Assembly (NCBI GenBank): GCA_900114805.1
Contig: FOZN01000001.1
Location: forward strand, 558,001 to 622,000
From: Agrococcus baldri
Lineage (GTDB): Bacteria; Actinomycetota; Actinomycetes; Actinomycetales; Microbacteriaceae
Direction of reading: 5' to 3'
Length of the DNA: 64,000 nt
Shown: positions 44,009-55,643 of the stretch, in pieces
How positions within the stretch are numbered: the stretch's first letter is position 1
Layout: each line of letters opens with the position of its first letter
Translations under genes and position numbers: made by a program
The notes under the pieces: generated by a model
What the model saw: only the letters and a program-made list of their open reading frames with translations
What the model was told of the DNA's origin: nothing
Databases searched by the model: none

Positions 44009-47000
44009 ATGCACGCACGCACACTGCTCGGCACCGGAACGGTCGCCGCGCTCGCCCTGACAGGCCTTGTCGCCACCCCAGCGATGGCGGCCGACCATCC
44101 GGTCATCAACGAGTTCTCGGTGAACATCACCGGGGTCGATGGTGGCGCCGAGTACGTCGAGCTCTACGCCGCACCGGGAACCGACCTCACCGGGCACATG
44201 GTGCTCGTCGTGAAGGGCGACAACCCGCACGACGACGCGGGCAAGCTCCTGCAGGCGACCGCCGCGCCCTCGCTCGACGCGTCCGGCTTCGGGCTCGTCA
44301 GCTATCCCTCGAACGGTCTGCAGAACGGCTCCATCTCGATCCTGCTCGTCGAGGGCACCGCCGCGAGCGGCGACACCGTCGACGCGAATCTCGACGGCAC
44401 GATCGATGACGGCGTCGCCTTCACCGTCGTCGACTCGATCGCGATCCATGACGGCGGGGCAGCAGACCTCACCTACGGTCCCGTGCTGAGCGCCGCCTTC
44501 GACGACGGCGGCAACACCGTCGGCGGCGCGAGCCGCATCCCCGACGGCACCGACACCGACGCGCCGGCCGACTGGGTGCGCAACAGCTACGGCGGCGCAG
44601 GCCTCGTGCTCGACGGCAGGACTGACCTCGCCACGTCTCCCGCAGTAGGCGAGGCGTGGAACACGCCCGGCGCCGCCAACGAGGTGTTCGAGGCCGTGGA
44701 GCCGCCGGCCGACCTCAGCTGCGAGTCCGACGCGGTCGCGATCGGCGCCGTGCAGGGGACGACCGACACCAGCCCGCTCGACGGCGAGACCGTGACCGTG
44801 CGAGGCACTGTCACCGGTGACTGGCAGGTCGGCGGCCTCGACGGCGTCTCGCTGCAGGATGCAGGAGACGGCGACGCCGCGACCAGCGACGGCATCTTCG
44901 TATACGCGCCCGGCGCCGCAGACGTCGCCGAGGGCGACCTGCTCACCGTGTGGGGCATCGCCACCGAGTTCGACGGCATGACGCAGATCTCGAACGCCAC
45001 CATCCTCGACTGCGGCCCGGGCGCGCTGCCCGACGCGGTGGACCTCGAGCTGCCGATCACCGACTACGAGTCGAGCGAGAGCATGCTCGTCACGCTCCCG
45101 CAGTCGCTCGCGATCCTCGAGTACTTCAACTACGGCCGCTACGGCGAGGTCGTCGTCGGCACCGAGCGCCAGATGCAGCCCACTGCCGTCGCCGCTCCCG
45201 GCTCCGACGAGGCAGCCGCCGTGCGCGCCGCCAACGCCGCGAACCGCATCACGATCGACGACGGCCGCTCGTCGCAGAACCCCGACCCGGCCATCCACCC
45301 GGGCAACCTCGAGGAGTTCACGCTCGCCAACTCGTTCCGCGGCGGCGACACGGTCACCGGCATCACCGGCGTGCTCGAGTACCGCCACGACCTGTGGCGC
45401 ATGCAGCCCACCGCGGCCGGCACCTTCACCGAGGTGAACGCCCGTGAGGCGTCACCCGAGATCGAGGGCGCGAACCTCGAGATCGCCTCGTTCAACGTGC
45501 TGAACTACTTCACGACGCTCGGCGACCGCGGCGCGGTCACGGCGGAGGAGTTCGAGCGCCAGGAGGCGAAGATCGTCGCCGCCATCGACGAGCTCGACTC
45601 GGCCATCGTCGGCCTGCTCGAGATCGAGAACAACGGTGTCGCGCTCGACACCCTCGTCGCCGCCCTGAACGCGACGGCGGGTATCGAGCAGTGGGCCGGC
45701 ATCGACACCGGCGTGCTCGGCACCGACGCGATCACGACCGCACTCATCTACCAGCCGGCGCTCGTCGCGCCGGAGGGCGCGCACGCCGTGCTCGATGCGA
45801 CCGTCGACCCCCGCTTCGACGACTCGAAGAACCGTCCGGCGCTGGCGCAGACGTTCCGCGACCTCGCGAGCGACCGCACGCTCACCGTCGCCGTCAACCA
45901 CCTGAAGTCGAAGGGCTCCGCGTGCGAGGGCGACACGGGTGAGCCCGAGCAGGGCAACTGCAACACGGTGCGCACCGAGGCTGCAGCGGCGCTGGCCGAC
46001 TGGCTCGCCGGCGACCCGACCGGCGTCGCCCCTGACGGCTCGATCATCATCGGCGACCTGAACGCCTACGACCACGAGGACCCGATCACCACGCTCGAGG
46101 CGGCCGGCTTCACCGACCTGCTGGAGCAGTTCCAGGGCGAGGACGCCTACACCTACGTCTTCGACGGCCAGCTCGGCTACCTCGACTACGGTCTCGCCGA
46201 CTCGGGAGCGCTGCCGTTCGTGGTCGGTGCCGCCGCCTGGCACGCGAACTCGGACGAGCCGAGCCTCATCGACTACACGATGGCGTTCAAGCAGCCCGCG
46301 CAGGATGCCCTGTTCGCGCCCGACCCCTTCCGGGCGAGCGACCATGACGCGGTCGTGATCGGGCTCGAGCTCCAGAGGTGGACCACGGGTGAGCCAGCGG
46401 TCGAGTCGTACGCCGGGGCCAACCGCTTCGAGTCCAACGCGCTCGTCTCGGCCGACACGTTCGCGCCGGGCACCGACGTGCTGCTCGCCTCCGGCGAGCT
46501 GTTCCCGGATGCGTTGGCCGCCGGTCCCGCCGCCGCCAGCATCGACGCGAGCCTGCTGCTGACGCGCGCCGGCACACTGCCGGCAGTGACCGCAGCGGAG
46601 CTCGAGCGGCTGCAGCCGCCGACGGTGACGATCATCGGCGGCACGCCGTCGGTCTCGAGCGCCGTCGTCGAGCGGGTGCTCGAGATCGTGCCGGGCGCGA
46701 CGGTCGAGCGCATCGCGGGCGCGAACCGCTACGAGACGGCGGCGATGATCGCGCAGCGCTACTTCGGCGCCGCAGATCACGCGTTCATCGCCAGCGGTCA
46801 GGTGTTCGCCGACGCGGTCTCCGCGAGCGGCACCGCCTCGGCCATCGGCGACGTGCCCGTGCTGCTGACACCGCAGGCACAGGCCGATGCGGCGACCATC
46901 GCTGCGCTCGAGTCGCTCGGCGTGCAGTCGGCCACCGTGCTCGGCGGTCAGCCGTCGGTCTCGGATGCCGCCCTGCGCGCCTACCGGGCGACCGGCATCG

Positions 47001-47293
47001 AGGTGACCCGCCTCGCCGGCTCCGACCGCTACGCGACCAACGCCATGCTGGTCTCGGAGTTCATCACGCGCAGCAGCGGCCAGTCGATCGCCGTGGCATC
47101 GGGGCGCAACTTCCCCGACGCGCTCTCGGCCTCGATGATCGCCGGGGCCCACGACGCTCCGGTGCTGCTGGCTGTGGGCGCCTGCGTGACGCTCTCGGTC
47201 GAGGAGCAGATCGCGGCGCTCACGCCGGTCGCGGTCTACAACGTCGGCGGCCTGCCGACGCTCAACCCGGAGGCGTGGCGCACGGGCTGCTGA
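44009..47293 (+). CDS. ExeM/NucH-type extracellular endonuclease with cell-wall-binding repeats
   Basis: A 1094-residue secreted nuclease. A signal peptide ends at PAMA-AD (about residue 28). Residues 32-200 form a lamin-tail-like domain (INEFSVNITG; GAEYVELYAA). An OB-fold segment is near 245-340. The endonuclease/exonuclease/phosphatase domain spans about 488-785, with IASFNVLNYF, LLEIENNG, IIIGDLNAYDHEDP and FRASDHDAVVIG as expected active-site blocks. Residues about 798-1094 hold three cell-wall-binding-2 repeats (GANRFESNALV, GANRYETAAMI, GSDRYATNAML). The start at 44009 is chosen for the signal peptide and an upstream GGAG; an ATG at 43952 would bypass the promoter. It should release nucleotides and phosphate from environmental DNA. 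Confidence 0.9.
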   Translation: MHARTLLGTGTVAALALTGLVATPAMAADHPVINEFSVNITGVDGGAEYVELYAAPGTDLTGHMVLVVKGDNPHDDAGKLLQATAAPSLDASGFGLVSYPSNGLQNGSISILLVEGTAASGDTVDANLDGTIDDGVAFTVVDSIAIHDGGAADLTYGPVLSAAFDDGGNTVGGASRIPDGTDTDAPADWVRNSYGGAGLVLDGRTDLATSPAVGEAWNTPGAANEVFEAVEPPADLSCESDAVAIGAVQGTTDTSPLDGETVTVRGTVTGDWQVGGLDGVSLQDAGDGDAATSDGIFVYAPGAADVAEGDLLTVWGIATEFDGMTQISNATILDCGPGALPDAVDLELPITDYESSESMLVTLPQSLAILEYFNYGRYGEVVVGTERQMQPTAVAAPGSDEAAAVRAANAANRITIDDGRSSQNPDPAIHPGNLEEFTLANSFRGGDTVTGITGVLEYRHDLWRMQPTAAGTFTEVNAREASPEIEGANLEIASFNVLNYFTTLGDRGAVTAEEFERQEAKIVAAIDELDSAIVGLLEIENNGVALDTLVAALNATAGIEQWAGIDTGVLGTDAITTALIYQPALVAPEGAHAVLDATVDPRFDDSKNRPALAQTFRDLASDRTLTVAVNHLKSKGSACEGDTGEPEQGNCNTVRTEAAAALADWLAGDPTGVAPDGSIIIGDLNAYDHEDPITTLEAAGFTDLLEQFQGEDAYTYVFDGQLGYLDYGLADSGALPFVVGAAAWHANSDEPSLIDYTMAFKQPAQDALFAPDPFRASDHDAVVIGLELQRWTTGEPAVESYAGANRFESNALVSADTFAPGTDVLLASGELFPDALAAGPAAASIDASLLLTRAGTLPAVTAAELERLQPPTVTIIGGTPSVSSAVVERVLEIVPGATVERIAGANRYETAAMIAQRYFGAADHAFIASGQVFADAVSASGTASAIGDVPVLLTPQAQADAATIAALESLGVQSATVLGGQPSVSDAALRAYRATGIEVTRLAGSDRYATNAMLVSEFITRSSGQSIAVASGRNFPDALSASMIAGAHDAPVLLAVGACVTLSVEEQIAALTPVAVYNVGGLPTLNPEAWRTGC

Positions 47294-47343
47294 GCCGATG
47301 GCCCCGGCCGATGCAGCACTGCTGACGCCGCATCACTGATGCA

Positions 47344-47381
47344 CAGGGCCCGCGCACCGATCCGTTCGGGCGCGGGCCCTG
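47344..47381. terminator. Strong hairpin after the nuclease gene
   Basis: Perfect 12-bp stem CAGGGCCCGCGC / GCGCGGGCCCTG with a 14-nt loop, 50 bp after the stop and upstream of nagA. Confidence 0.8.
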
Positions 47382-47408
47382 TCGCATGTCTGCGGGCCGC
47401 TCGCCGCA

Positions 47409-47414
47409 TAGGCT
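47409..47414 (+). promoter_or_regulatory. -10 box of nagA, leaderless geometry
   Basis: TAGGCT, 6 bp (GGCGGC), then the ATG at 47421. The same 15-base string precedes gpmA. Confidence 0.6.
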
Positions 47415-47420
47415 GGCGGC

Positions 47421-48551
47421 ATGACCGACACGCGCCTGCTGCTGACCGCAGGGCGTGCACTGGTCGAGGGCGTGCTGATGCCGGATGCGTGGGTGGAGTC
47501 CGAGCGCGGCATCATCACCGCGGTCGGCCAGGGAGCGCCGCCGCGCAGCCCCGATCTGGCGCTGCCGGATGCAACGCTCGCGCCGGGCTTCGTCGATCTC
47601 CACTGCCACGGCGCGCTCGGATCGGCCTTCGACGACGACGATCCCGAGTGGCAGTCGATCGCCGCCTTCCGCACGGCGCACGGCGCGACGCGCCAGGCGG
47701 TCTCGCTCGTGACCGCGCCGCTCGAGCAGCTGCTGCCGCGCGTCGCCGCGGCGGCCGCCGCGTGCGCCGCCGACGACGCACTGCTCTGCGTGCACCTGGA
47801 GGGTCCGTTCCTCGCGGACAGCCATCGCGGCGCCCACGATCCGGCTGCGCTGCAGGTGCCGACGCCGGATGCGGTCGAGCGGCTGCTCGAAGCGGGCGAC
47901 GGGCGGCTGCTGCAGGTGACGATCGCGCCCGAGCTGCCCGACGCGCTCGACGCCATCGGCGGCTTCACCGACGCGGGTGTGCTCGTCGCCGTCGGCCACA
48001 CGGGCGCCGACGCCGACACCGTGCGCGCCGCCTTCGACGCGGGCGCGACGCTGCTGACGCACGCCTGCAACGGCATGCCGCCGATGCACCACCGCTCCCC
48101 CGGACCGCTCGCCGCCGCGCTGCTCGATCCGCGCGTCACGCTCGAGGTCATCGCCGACGCCGAGCATGTCGCGCCCGAGATGCTCGCGCTGCTGCTGCAG
48201 GCGGCGCCCGGCCGCATCGCGCTCGTGACCGACGCCATGGCAGCGGCCGGCATGGCCGACGGCGACTACCGCATCGGTGCGCTCGACGTGCGGGTCGAGC
48301 ACGGCCTGCCTCGGCTCGCGGCGGGCGGCTCGATCGCCGGCTCGACCCTCACGCCCGATCGCGCGATCCGGGTGCTCGTGGCCGCGGGCATCCCGCTCGG
48401 GGTCGCGCTCGATGCCGCGACGCGTGCACCGGCGGATGCGGTGGGTCGCGACGACCTCGGCATGCTCCGCGTGGGTGCGCGGGCAGACCTGGTCGCGCTC
48501 GATGCGCGGCTCGAGGTCGCGGCCGTCTGGTGCGACGGCGAGCGCCGATAG
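47421..48551 (+). CDS. nagA: N-acetylglucosamine-6-phosphate deacetylase
   Basis: NagA deacetylates GlcNAc-6-P to GlcN-6-P. The 376-residue amidohydrolase has FVDLHCHGALGSAF near residue 57, VHLEGPFLADSHRGAH near residue 127, VAVGHTGADADTV near residue 190 and THACNGMPPMHHRSPG near residue 213 plus the catalytic Asp in VTDAMAAAG near residue 272. The start is fixed by a TAGGCT box. It abuts nagB, encoded convergently with no spacer; together they convert GlcNAc-6-P to fructose-6-P. Confidence 0.94.
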   Translation: MTDTRLLLTAGRALVEGVLMPDAWVESERGIITAVGQGAPPRSPDLALPDATLAPGFVDLHCHGALGSAFDDDDPEWQSIAAFRTAHGATRQAVSLVTAPLEQLLPRVAAAAAACAADDALLCVHLEGPFLADSHRGAHDPAALQVPTPDAVERLLEAGDGRLLQVTIAPELPDALDAIGGFTDAGVLVAVGHTGADADTVRAAFDAGATLLTHACNGMPPMHHRSPGPLAAALLDPRVTLEVIADAEHVAPEMLALLLQAAPGRIALVTDAMAAAGMADGDYRIGALDVRVEHGLPRLAAGGSIAGSTLTPDRAIRVLVAAGIPLGVALDAATRAPADAVGRDDLGMLRVGARADLVALDARLEVAAVWCDGERR

Positions 48552-49331
48552 TCAGCGCCGCGCGGACTCCCGCAGCGCGGGCGAGAGGCGGCTCGCCGCC
48601 GCCTCGTCGACGATCACGATGACATCGGCATGCTGCTGCAGCGCGGTCGCGGGCCAAGCGGGTGAGACGGCGTCCTCGAGCGCGTGCGCCAGCGCATCCG
48701 CCTTCGCCTCTCCCTGCGCGACCAGCACGATGCGGCGCGCGTCGAGGATCGTGCCGACACCCTGGGTGACGCAGCGGCGCGGCACCTGGTCGGGGCTGTC
48801 GAAGAAGCGCGCGTTGTCGGCGATCGTCTCCGGCGCGAGCTCCGCCTCGCGGGTGCGGGAGTCGAGCGCCGAGCCGGGCTCGTTGAAGGCGATGTGGCCG
48901 TTGCGGCCGAGCCCCAAGATCTGCACGTCGACGCCACCGGCGGCCGTGATGCGCTGCTCGTAGGACGCGCATTCGGCGGCGAGATCGGCGGCAGTGCCGT
49001 CGGGCACGTGCACGCGCGCGGGGTCGAGGCCGAGCGGCTCGATCACCTGCTCGCGGACGACGGTGCGGTAGCTGTGCGGGTCGCCGTCGGGCAGTCCGAC
49101 GTACTCGTCGAGCGCGAAGGCACTCGCGTCGCGCAGGTCGATCTCGCCGGCGGCCTGCCGGCGAGCGAGCTCGACGTAGACGCCGCTGGGCGACGAGCCG
49201 GTCGCGACGCCCAGCACGGGCGCGCGATCGCCGGGCAGCGCCTCGACGACGGCATCGGCGGCGAGCGTCGCGAGCTCGTGCGGCGAGCGCGCGATCGCCA
49301 GCCGGATCGTCGGGGTCATCGGAGCGCGCAT
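48552..49331 (-). CDS. nagB: Glucosamine-6-phosphate deaminase
   Basis: NagB converts GlcN-6-P to fructose-6-P and ammonia. The 259-residue product shows ALDEYVGLPDGDPHSYRTVV near residue 70 (catalytic Asp) and LGLGRNGHIAFNEPGSALDS near residue 137 (catalytic His region). The start is taken at 49331 because TAGGCT ends 6 bp upstream, implying a leaderless mRNA that begins with MRAPM; a second ATG four codons later would lack any site. Convergent with nagA, stop next to stop. Confidence 0.94.
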   Translation of the reverse strand: MRAPMTPTIRLAIARSPHELATLAADAVVEALPGDRAPVLGVATGSSPSGVYVELARRQAAGEIDLRDASAFALDEYVGLPDGDPHSYRTVVREQVIEPLGLDPARVHVPDGTAADLAAECASYEQRITAAGGVDVQILGLGRNGHIAFNEPGSALDSRTREAELAPETIADNARFFDSPDQVPRRCVTQGVGTILDARRIVLVAQGEAKADALAHALEDAVSPAWPATALQQHADVIVIVDEAAASRLSPALRESARR

Positions 49332-49337
49332 CAGACG

Positions 49338-49343
49338 AGCCTA
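49338..49343 (-). promoter_or_regulatory. -10 box of nagB, leaderless geometry
   Basis: TAGGCT on the minus strand, 6 bp, then the ATG at 49331. Confidence 0.6.
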
Positions 49344-49371
49344 GCCGCGACGCCGGGCCGCGGCTGGCCCG

Positions 49372-49716
49372 CTACGACGCGGCGGCGGTCGCCTGATCGA
49401 TCGCGTACAGCACCGAGCCGCCCGGCTCGCGATACGACGCGAGCCATCCGCCGGGGATCTGCGCAGGCTCGTCGACGACCGTGAGCCCCGCCGGCAGCGC
49501 CTCGTGGAACGCGACGACGCTGTCGACGACGAACATGGGTCCGGTCTCGGCGTCCGGGTCCTCGTCGATCATGATCTGCAGTTCGCTGCCGTCCTTCGTG
49601 AGCGCGACGGTCGATGCGCCCTCCCGCCAGAGCTCCGTGTAGCCGAGGCCGTCGCGGTACACCCCGAGCGTGGCCTCGAGGTCGGTCGTGGGCACGTACA
49701 GGATCTCGAGTCGCAT
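49372..49716 (-). CDS. VOC-family (glyoxalase-like) protein
   Basis: The 114-residue product is a vicinal-oxygen-chelate fold: it opens RLEILYVPTTDLEATLGVYRDGLGY and ends WLASYREPGGSVLYAIDQA, with a Glu/Gln-rich metal site plausible but incomplete, so it may bind rather than convert its ligand. The ATG at 49716 has GGAGGA 3 bp upstream; an ATG four codons earlier is less well placed. It is divergent from a TetR gene across 58 bp containing two palindromes, so the TetR protein likely controls it. Confidence 0.82.
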   Translation of the reverse strand: MRLEILYVPTTDLEATLGVYRDGLGYTELWREGASTVALTKDGSELQIMIDEDPDAETGPMFVVDSVVAFHEALPAGLTVVDEPAQIPGGWLASYREPGGSVLYAIDQATAAAS

Positions 49717-49736
49717 CGCTTCCTCCATGCATGTCG

Positions 49737-49759
49737 TAATCAGATTATGTACAACGTAA
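49737..49759. promoter_or_regulatory. Tandem palindromes between VOC and TetR genes
   Basis: TAATC-A-GATTA (49737-49747) is a perfect palindrome, and TTATGT-ACA-ACGTAA (49745-49759) is a near-perfect one overlapping it. Both are AT-rich in a GC-rich genome and are good TetR operator candidates. Confidence 0.6.
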
Positions 49760-49774
49760 TGCAATGATGGCCTG

Positions 49775-50317
49775 GTGCGCCAGTGGATGCCGATCTCCAG
49801 CTCGCCGAAGGCGAGGCTCGCCCTCGCGGCTGTCGCCGCGTTCGGCACCCGGCCCTTCGCAGAGGTCGGCGTCGCGGAGCTCGCGGCGGACGCCGACGTC
49901 ACGACGGGCGCGCTCTACCACCACTTCGGCAGCAAGCTCGGGCTCTACGCGTTCGTGCGCGACGACGTGGAGCGCCGCCTGCTCGACCGCGTGGAGGGCG
50001 CCCTCGCGACGGCGGCGGGCGACGAGGCGACCGCGCGCATCGTGCCGGCGATCGTCGTGGGCTTCGACTTCGCGGTGCGCGAGGGCTTCCTGCACCTGCT
50101 CGACGCGCCGCCGCCGGGCGCGGAGGCCGACCGGCTCGTCGAGACCCTGCGGAGTGCGGCGCCCACCGCGTCGCCCGTGCTCGCCGACATACTCGCCGCG
50201 GCCCTCCGCGCCGCTGTGCACGCCGTCGGCGCGGGTGCCGATGCCGATGATGCGCGGGACGCGCTGCAGTCGCTCGCCGTGCATGGCTCGGCCGATCGGC
50301 CCGGCCGCGACTTCTAG
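49775..50317 (+). CDS. TetR-family transcriptional regulator
   Basis: The 180-residue product has the TetR helix-turn-helix near residues 24-55 (GVAELAADADVTTGALYHHFGSKLGLYAFV) and an all-helical ligand domain. The GTG at 49775 is taken as start; an ATG at 49787 (MPISSSPK) is an alternative. It is divergent from a VOC protein and probably represses it. Ligand unknown. Confidence 0.88.
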   Translation: MRQWMPISSSPKARLALAAVAAFGTRPFAEVGVAELAADADVTTGALYHHFGSKLGLYAFVRDDVERRLLDRVEGALATAAGDEATARIVPAIVVGFDFAVREGFLHLLDAPPPGAEADRLVETLRSAAPTASPVLADILAAALRAAVHAVGAGADADDARDALQSLAVHGSADRPGRDF

Positions 50318-50344
50318 CCTGAGATGCGCCTCCGGCGAGGCGGC

Positions 50345-53761
<3,417 letters not shown>

Positions 53762-53826
53762 CGCTCCTCCTCTCCCCCTCTTTCCCTTCTCAGCCCTTCC
53801 CGCTCCTCGTGCCGCGCCGCCTGCCG

Positions 53827-53890
53827 GTCAGACGGACGCCTGGTCGCAGACCCGCCGAAACCGCGTTGCGGAACCAGGGAGCCGTCTGAC
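53827..53890. repeat. Two-tier inverted repeat between imuB and dnaE2
   Basis: GTCAGACGG (53827-53835) pairs perfectly with CCGTCTGAC (53882-53890). Inside, CCTGGT (53839-53844) pairs with ACCAGG (53873-53878), and a small CCGC-GTT-GCGG hairpin sits in the centre. It is long for a terminator and lies inside a presumed operon. Confidence 0.6.
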
Positions 53891-53912
53891 GGACGAGCGT
53901 GCGCGGCGACCG

Positions 53913-55496
53913 TCACGCATAGCGGCCCTCCGCGAGCCAGGCGCCGTCGGCGTGCAGCAGCACCCACGCCTCACCCTCGCCGTCGAGCAGCTGCACGCGG
54001 TGCACCGTGTCGCCGAGCTCCCGGCGGCGGATCGGCCACGGCCCCGCCCAGGCCACCACCCGGCGGCGCGCGGCGGCGGGCGGCGAGAAGACGGCGGGGG
54101 ATGCCTCGCGCACATCGAGCGCGTCGGGCTCGACCGGCAGGCCGGCGGCATCGGTGAGCAGCACCGGCAGCGGCGGGCGGAAGACGACGCTCGGCCGCGG
54201 GGCGGGCAGCGCGCCCGGCCACGGCCCCGCCGACGGGATCGGTGCCGCATCGCCCCAGGGGGTGAGCACCCCGCGCTCGGCCAGCAGCCTGCCGCCGCCG
54301 GTGGCCGCCGTCAGCACCGCCTCCCGGCCGAGCATGCTCTGCAGCCGCTCGAGCGCGTGCTTCGTGCGGTCGTCGATGCCGCCGCCGCCCCACAGGCCCG
54401 GCATGTGGGAGGCCTGCGCATCGAGCCGCTCGGGCAGCGCCTGCACCTCGACGAGCGCCGAGCCGAGCTCGCTCTCGGTCAGCTGCCAGCGCATCCGGTC
54501 GACGATGTCGCCCGCGCGCAGGAATCCGGGCTGTCGCCACAGCCGCTCGCTCACGCGGCCCTCCTCGCCGCGCAGCACGATGCGGATCTCGCTGCACACC
54601 AGCCGCTGCTCGGCCAGCTGCCGCACGAAGCGATCGACCGGCTCGCGCACGGCGAGCGCCAGCTCCGCCACCCCCTCGATGCCGGGCTCGAAGACCAGCC
54701 GAAGCGCGCGCTCCTCCCCCAGCCCGGTGTCGTCGATGCGGCGGTCGTCGAGCCCGCGGGCGCGGGCGAGCGCGATGACCCCTGCGGCACCGAAGCGATC
54801 GCGGATGCTGTCGTCGGGCAGCTGCGCGAAGCCGGCGAGCGTGTGCACGCCGAGGCGGTGCAGCATGCTCGGCAGCTCGTCGTCGCCGAGCACCCCGACC
54901 GGCAGCGGGCCGAGGAAGTCGCGGCTGCGGTCGGCGGGCACGATCACCTCGCCGCCGGGCGTCCCGGCAGCGGTGCCGGCCGCCAGCTCCGCGGTGAAGC
55001 GGTCGTCGGCGACACCGAACGCAGCGACCAGGCCGAGCTGCGCGAGCGCGCCCCGCACCGCCTCGATCGCGCGCGGCTCGGAGCCGTAGAACCTGCTGGC
55101 CCCGCGCATCCGGAACGCCAGTGCGCCGTCGCCGATCGGCTGCGCGGCCGGCACGACGGTGAGCACCGTGCGCACGATCTGCTCGAACGCGAGCGCCTCC
55201 CCCACCGGGTCGGCCTGGGCGAGCGCGAGCATGGGCGCTGCCGCCTGCGCGTCGCGCACCCGCATGCCGACCCGCACGCCGTCGACCCGCGCACCCTCGT
55301 CGCAGGCGACGATGCGCAGCGCGTGCACGATCGCGCCCGGCGCCCCCTGCTCGCCGCCCGCCGGCAGGGCACCGGTCTGGCGCGCGACGACGACCGGCCA
55401 GTCGGGTACGCGCAGCACGCCGACGCGGCTCTCGCGCATGCGCGCGCTCCGCTGGGGCGCATCCGCTGCCGGGTGCTCGACGGTCTCGCTGGTCAT
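53913..55496 (-). CDS. imuB: ImuB, Y-family-like mutasome protein
   Basis: ImuB is a catalytically dead Y-family polymerase relative that bridges DnaE2, ImuA' and the beta clamp. The 527-residue product opens VGVLRVPDWPVVVARQTG and contains VDGVRVGMRVRDAQAAAP near residue 75, SRFYGSEPRAIEAVRGALAQLG near 135 and HRLGVHTLAGFAQLP near 210, as in ImuB proteins. The carboxylates for metal binding in active Y-polymerases are not seen. Start 55496 is chosen because it lies 6 bp after GATCAT, just below a perfect LexA box (55507-55522). Confidence 0.88.
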   Translation of the reverse strand: MTSETVEHPAADAPQRSARMRESRVGVLRVPDWPVVVARQTGALPAGGEQGAPGAIVHALRIVACDEGARVDGVRVGMRVRDAQAAAPMLALAQADPVGEALAFEQIVRTVLTVVPAAQPIGDGALAFRMRGASRFYGSEPRAIEAVRGALAQLGLVAAFGVADDRFTAELAAGTAAGTPGGEVIVPADRSRDFLGPLPVGVLGDDELPSMLHRLGVHTLAGFAQLPDDSIRDRFGAAGVIALARARGLDDRRIDDTGLGEERALRLVFEPGIEGVAELALAVREPVDRFVRQLAEQRLVCSEIRIVLRGEEGRVSERLWRQPGFLRAGDIVDRMRWQLTESELGSALVEVQALPERLDAQASHMPGLWGGGGIDDRTKHALERLQSMLGREAVLTAATGGGRLLAERGVLTPWGDAAPIPSAGPWPGALPAPRPSVVFRPPLPVLLTDAAGLPVEPDALDVREASPAVFSPPAAARRRVVAWAGPWPIRRRELGDTVHRVQLLDGEGEAWVLLHADGAWLAEGRYA

Positions 55497-55502
55497 GCAT
55501 CC

Positions 55503-55531
55503 ATGATCGAACACACGTTCGAATCAAGCAA
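55503..55531 (-). promoter_or_regulatory. imuB promoter with LexA (SOS) box
   Basis: Minus strand: TTGCTT (55531-55526), 17 bp, GATCAT (55508-55503). The spacer holds TCGAAC-ACAC-GTTCGA (55507-55522), a perfect actinobacterial SOS box. The ATG follows the -10 by 6 bp, so the mRNA is likely leaderless. Confidence 0.85.
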
Positions 55532-55605
55532 GTGGATGCGGTGTGTCGCCAAGGCCGGGATCCTGCGTCGTGCATCCGGCCGGCACCGACGCCGGGCAGG
55601 CGGAA

Positions 55606-55633
55606 GTGCGGGACGCCGTGACACGCCCCGCAC
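55606..55633 (-). terminator. Hairpin after the chaplin-like gene
   Basis: Stem GTGCGGG/CCCGCAC with a 14-nt loop just after the stop at 55644 and before the imuB promoter on the minus strand. Confidence 0.5.
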
Positions 55634-55643
55634 CTCCCACGGA

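Noticed and set aside
53762-53912. A separate LexA box for dnaE2
   Set aside because: No TCGAAC-N4-GTTCGA or close variant is present in the imuB-dnaE2 gap.
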